Source of the DNA: a bacterium
Lineage (GTDB): Bacteria; UBA9089; JAHJRX01
DNA length: 17,695 nt
Assembly (NCBI GenBank): GCA_030017825.1
Contig: JASEGW010000021.1
Coordinates: 1 to 17,695, forward strand
Direction of reading: 5' to 3'
Below the pieces are notes generated by a model. It saw only the letters and a program-made list of their open reading frames with translations. It was not told where the DNA came from and did no database searches. Position 1 is the first letter of the stretch, and each line of letters starts with the position of its first letter. The position numbers were made by a program, and so were the translations under genes. Shown piece by piece: positions 14,588 to 17,695 of the stretch.

Positions 14588-15817
14588 ATGCCAAAAGGAA
14601 ATGCAACTGTAGGACTTGATATTGGAACTAGTAAAGTTTGCGCGGTAATTGGCGAAGAAGGTGAGGATGGTCAAGTAGAAATTGTAGGAGTTGGATGTAC
14701 GCCATCTAATGGACTACGGAAGGGAGTAGTTGTTAATATAGATTCTACAATTAGAGCTATAGAAGGTGCTATTTCAGAAGCAGAACTTATGGCTGGAGTT
14801 GATGTAAATTCTTGTTACGTAGGAATTGGTGGTAGCCACATTAAAGGACTTAACAGTCATGGGGTTATTGCTATTTCTCGAGGCAGAGAAGTTTCACAAT
14901 CTGACGTTAATAGAGTTATGGATGCAGCTAAAGCCGTAGCTATACCACTAGATCGTGAAGTTATTCATATTTTACCGCAACAATATATTATAGACGGACA
15001 AGATGGCATAAAAGATCCTATTGGAATGTCTGGAGTAAGATTAGAAGTAGAAACTCATATAGTTACTGGAGCATTAGCTTCTGCTCAAAATATTGTAAAA
15101 AGTGTTAATAGAGCTGGATTAGGAGTGGAAGATATTGTCTTGATGCCTTTAGCTTCTAGCAACGCTATCTTAAGCGAAGACGAAAAAGAGCTAGGAACAG
15201 TTTTAGTAGATATAGGGGGTGGAACTACTGATATTGCAATTTTTGTAGAAGGAAGTATTTGGCATACTGAAGTACTTTCTATTGGAGGCAATAATGTTAC
15301 CAAAGATATCTCTATAGGCTTACGCACTCCTATAGTTGAAGCAGAAAGATTAAAAGTTAAATATGGAAGTGCTTTGGCTTCTACGGTAAATTCTGAAGAT
15401 GAGGTGGAAGTAACAGGAGTGGGTGGAAGAAAAAACCGTTCTATTCCCAAGAAAGTATTAACAGAAATTATAGAGGCTCGCATGGAAGAAATATTTAATT
15501 TAATAAATCGTGAAATAAGAATGACTGGATATGAAAATTTAATATCTACAGGCATTGTTCTTACTGGTGGTGGATCTATGTTAAAAGGTATTTCCGAATT
15601 AGCGGAACGCATTTTTGATCGACCTATAAGACTTGGAATGCCTCAAAGTGTAGGTGGGCTAGTAGATATAGTAAATAACCCCGCTTATACTACAGCTGTG
15701 GGATTGGTTTTTTATGGCATGAGGAGTAAAACAGGTGAAGGTCTTAAGCTTGTGGGTGAAAGTATGTTTAAAAACGTGGGTATTCGAGCTAGAAGATGGT
15801 TTAGTGAATTCTTTTAG
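14588..15817 (+). CDS. ftsA: Cell division protein FtsA
   Basis: FtsA is the actin-like ATPase that tethers FtsZ to the membrane and recruits later division proteins. The 409-aa protein shows the actin-fold phosphate 1 motif DIGTSKVCAVIG (11-22), the FtsA-specific SHS2-type insert roughly 83-160, phosphate 2 DIGGGTTDIAIF (208-219) and the adenosine motif LTGGGSMLKG (325-334). The C-terminus, GIRARRWFSEFF (398-409), is an amphipathic helix of the membrane-targeting type. A strong AGGGGGA ribosome binding site (14577-14583) precedes the ATG. The gene lies 59 bp after ftsQ and 86 bp before ftsZ, the standard arrangement. Confidence 0.97.
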   Translation: MPKGNATVGLDIGTSKVCAVIGEEGEDGQVEIVGVGCTPSNGLRKGVVVNIDSTIRAIEGAISEAELMAGVDVNSCYVGIGGSHIKGLNSHGVIAISRGREVSQSDVNRVMDAAKAVAIPLDREVIHILPQQYIIDGQDGIKDPIGMSGVRLEVETHIVTGALASAQNIVKSVNRAGLGVEDIVLMPLASSNAILSEDEKELGTVLVDIGGGTTDIAIFVEGSIWHTEVLSIGGNNVTKDISIGLRTPIVEAERLKVKYGSALASTVNSEDEVEVTGVGGRKNRSIPKKVLTEIIEARMEEIFNLINREIRMTGYENLISTGIVLTGGGSMLKGISELAERIFDRPIRLGMPQSVGGLVDIVNNPAYTTAVGLVFYGMRSKTGEGLKLVGESMFKNVGIRARRWFSEFF

Positions 15818-15823
15818 TATTAA

Positions 15824-15833
15824 TAGTATACTA
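15824..15833. promoter_or_regulatory. TAGTATACTA palindrome in the ftsA-ftsZ gap
   Basis: This perfect 10-bp palindrome lies just after the ftsA stop. The same 10-mer is at 9051-9060 before murG, and nine of its bases recur at 17336-17344 after ftsZ. All three copies found are intergenic. It contains TATACT, a possible -10 hexamer for ftsZ, but no good -35 is visible 17 bp upstream (TGAATT). It may be a protein site, a promoter part, or an element remnant. Confidence 0.35.
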
Positions 15834-15903
15834 AGATATTAAGCGCAATTGTTATGCTTGTATCTTTACTAAAGAAATAAAACATTAGAGGAAGGGGGAA
15901 AAA

Positions 15904-17049
15904 ATGATTGACTTCGAGAATGAAGCTTATGGTCCTACTAAGATTAAAGTAGTTGGTGTCGGTGGTGGTGGCAGCAATGCTATTAGTAGAATGATGAGCA
16001 GAAAAATTAATGGGGTGGAATTTTGGGTTTTAAATACTGATACTCAAGCTCTACAAATTTGCGATGTTCCCAATAAATTACAGATTGGAAACATACTTAC
16101 TCGGGGATTGGGTGCTGGAGCAGTCCCAGAAATAGGTAAAAAGGCTGCTGAAGAAGATAGAGAGATTATAAGATCTAATTTAGAAGGCGCAGATATGATA
16201 TTTATAACTGCTGGTATGGGTGGTGGCACTGGTACTGGCGCTTCTCCTATAATAGCTGAAATTGCTAAAGAATTAGGTGCTCTTACTATAGCAGTAGTAA
16301 CTAAACCTTTTGGTTTTGAAGGTTTTACAAGACAAGAAAACGCAAATTTAGGCTTAGAAGAACTAATAAATAGAGTGGATGCGCTTATAACTATTCCTAA
16401 TCAAAAACTTTTATTAGCTTCTGAAAAGAAGACCACTATCACCGAAGCTTTTAGAATGGCTGATGATGTTTTACGTCAAGGCATACAAGGTGTTTCTGAT
16501 TTAATTACTCAACCTGGAACTATCAATCTTGATTTTGCTGATGTTAAGTCAGTAATGTGTGGCATGGGTAAAGCTCTTATGGGAATAGGTATTGGTGCAG
16601 GAGAAAACAGGGCTGTAGAAGCTGCCCAATCAGCTATTAACTCTCCTTTATTGGAAGATATTTCTATTGAAGGAGCAAAAGCTATATTAATTAACATTAC
16701 AGGTGGAAATGATCTTACTATTCATGAGGTTAATGAAGCAGCTACCATTATTTCAGAAATGGCCGATAAAAAAGCTAATATTATTTTTGGACAATCCATT
16801 GACGAAAATTTACAAGGTGAAATACATGTAACTATAATTGCTACTGGCTTCGGAGGAACAGAAGAAGAAGTAAGAACTTCAAGTCATAAGACTGTAAACA
16901 TTGAAGATTATCGTCAGGAAAAACCAGGGATAAAAGTAAAGAAAGAAAATATGCGTCGAGAAATTTTACTTAGCCCGGATAAGTTTGCATCTAAAAACAA
17001 TAAGGAAATTGAAGATGTCCCTGCTATTTTTAGAAAAGCTGCAGATTAA
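15904..17049 (+). CDS. ftsZ: Cell division protein FtsZ
   Basis: FtsZ is the tubulin-like GTPase that forms the division ring. The 381-aa protein has the N-terminal nucleotide loop GVGGGGSNAI (18-27), NTDTQAL (44-50), the tubulin signature GGGTGTG (106-112), the segment QENANLG and the catalytic T7 loop NLDFADV (208-214). After the globular core a short charged linker of about 50 residues leads to the C-terminal peptide DVPAIFRKAAD, the docking site for FtsA and other partners. The ATG at 15904 has a strong GGAAGGGGG site upstream, fitting high expression. It is the last gene of the cluster; no gene follows in the remaining 646 bp. All key residues are intact. Confidence 0.98.
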   Translation: MIDFENEAYGPTKIKVVGVGGGGSNAISRMMSRKINGVEFWVLNTDTQALQICDVPNKLQIGNILTRGLGAGAVPEIGKKAAEEDREIIRSNLEGADMIFITAGMGGGTGTGASPIIAEIAKELGALTIAVVTKPFGFEGFTRQENANLGLEELINRVDALITIPNQKLLLASEKKTTITEAFRMADDVLRQGIQGVSDLITQPGTINLDFADVKSVMCGMGKALMGIGIGAGENRAVEAAQSAINSPLLEDISIEGAKAILINITGGNDLTIHEVNEAATIISEMADKKANIIFGQSIDENLQGEIHVTIIATGFGGTEEEVRTSSHKTVNIEDYRQEKPGIKVKKENMRREILLSPDKFASKNNKEIEDVPAIFRKAAD

Positions 17050-17149
17050 AAAAACAAGATAGAATTATTTGTAAGATAAATATGGTATTTCTTTTTAGGG
17101 ATAAGTTTTATAGGAAAAATAAATAAAAAGTTAAAAAGAAAAATTAATA

Positions 17150-17278
17150 GAGTTTCACAATAAGTTAATATTCTCTTACAGGCAGCTATAAGAGCTGTCT
17201 CTATATTATATTATTAGGGATAAGACTTGTTGTTGTCCGAATTGAGATTATAAGGTTTTTCAGCTTATCGTGAAACAC
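17150..17278. mobile_element. Candidate 129-bp inverted-repeat element flanked by TA
   Basis: GAGTTTCACAATAAG (17150-17164) matches the reverse complement of 17264-17278 at 13 of 15 positions. TA dinucleotides abut both ends (17148-17149 and 17279-17280). Inside is a small hairpin, GGCAGCT (17181-17187) against AGCTGTC (17193-17199). Size, terminal repeats, TA flanks and lack of coding capacity suggest a small non-autonomous element. With only one copy in view, this could also be a chance inverted repeat in AT-rich DNA or a structured RNA. Confidence 0.4.
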
Positions 17279-17370
17279 TAAGGGAAATTTCTAGTAATCG
17301 TATATTATTTGCAGTAGAGTAGAAACTATCCAAATTAGTATACTGAATTGTTAGGGAAGAGAATAATTCT

Positions 17371-17438
17371 AACCAAGTTAACGAAGATTTTAAACTAAGT
17401 ATATCTTAGTTTAAATATTTTAGATAGCTTGGTTTTTT
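17371..17438 (+). terminator. Candidate intrinsic terminator of the dcw run
   Basis: The outer stem AACCAAG (17371-17377) pairs perfectly with CTTGGTT (17428-17434), and six T residues follow at 17433-17438. Inside the loop a second perfect stem of 10 bp (17390-17399 with 17405-17414, loop TATAT) brings the outer arms together. It lies about 320 bases after the ftsZ stop, so either the ftsZ transcript has a long 3' end or this ends another short transcript. Confidence 0.5.
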
Positions 17439-17488
17439 ATTAAACAAAAATTTTGTAATCAAACCACAGGAATTATAAAGTTCTCAAA

Positions 17489-17581
17489 TTATACTCCCTG
17501 TTAATCAAAAAGGTTTATAGAAATAAAGAGAAATTGGAATAAAGACAACTTTCTTGCACTTATACCTCCTATTAACCAAAA
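17489..17581. repeat. Degenerate 22-bp direct repeat, 71 bp apart
   Basis: 17489-17510 and 17560-17581 share the pattern TTATACYYCCTRTTAAYCAAAA, 18 of 22 identical. All four differences are transitions. No coding frame or partner structure explains them. They may be two copies of a protein site or decayed repeat ends. Confidence 0.4.
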
Positions 17582-17695
17582 GTTCGCATAAAAAATAGCA
17601 TAAGAAATAACCGATAAATGGATTAAGAAAGAAAAGAATGTTGTAACTATTCAGCAATGTTCAATATAACAACATATTTCCTTAGTGCGAAGTTT

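Larger units (their letters stand above)
17050..17695. other. Gene-free region downstream of ftsZ
   Basis: No convincing coding frame, tRNA or rRNA is visible on either strand in these 646 bases. The region holds an inverted-repeat element (17150-17278), an 11-bp direct repeat TTAGGGATAAG (17095-17105 and 17214-17224), a TAGTATACT motif (17336-17344), a candidate terminator (17371-17438) and a degenerate repeated segment (17489-17581). The last 110 bases show nothing recognisable. Confidence 0.7.

Noticed and set aside
15085..15612. 175-codon open frame on the minus strand inside ftsA
   Set aside because: It is antisense to a complete, motif-rich ftsA, rich in Ser/Ile/Pro as expected of a shadow frame, and has no family signature.
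17181..17199. Hairpin after ftsZ as the transcription terminator
   Set aside because: The stem is only 7 bp with one G-U pair and no T-run follows.

Overview
The window is an almost complete division and cell wall (dcw) cluster from an AT-rich bacterium. Every gene is on the + strand. The order is mraZ, rsmH, a small unknown gene, ftsL, murE, murF, mraY, murD, ftsW, murG, murC, murB, ddl, ftsQ, ftsA, ftsZ. Gene order and complete motifs identify a peptidoglycan-making bacterium. The DNPR motif in MurE points to meso-diaminopimelate in the stem peptide. Shine-Dalgarno sites are often purine-rich and two genes (ftsW, murG) start with TTG. The phylum cannot be fixed from the window; an uncultured low-GC lineage is a reasonable guess, but only a guess.

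Layout: 1-164 holds the likely main promoter (a perfect TTGACA) and 10-bp-phased repeats that may be the MraZ operator. 165-2148 holds mraZ, rsmH, a 67-codon gene with a strong ribosome binding site, and ftsL. 2154-2275 is a 122-bp terminal-inverted-repeat element flanked by a 9-bp direct repeat, where ftsI (the division transpeptidase) would normally lie. 2319-8731 is a tightly packed run of murE-murF-mraY-murD-ftsW. 8732-9258 is non-coding and holds a second, 347-bp copy of the same element family, itself interrupted by a 214-bp nested element. 9259-14528 is murG-murC-murB-ddl-ftsQ. ftsA and ftsZ follow with their own candidate promoter and strong ribosome binding sites. 17050-17695 has no recognisable gene, but holds a third inverted-repeat element, a candidate terminator and short degenerate repeats.

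Together the genes take UDP-MurNAc precursor synthesis from MurB through MurC, D, E and F (with Ddl supplying D-Ala-D-Ala), load it on lipid with MraY, finish lipid II with MurG, and polymerise it with FtsW at a ring organised by FtsZ, FtsA, FtsQ and FtsL. MurA and a class B penicillin-binding protein are missing and must be encoded elsewhere.

The genes themselves are ordinary. The most unusual content is between them: a family of small non-autonomous elements with target duplications, one carrying a second element inside it and a plausible outward promoter towards murG; the empty ftsI slot; and the unassigned small gene between rsmH and ftsL. I found no convincing new multi-gene system.
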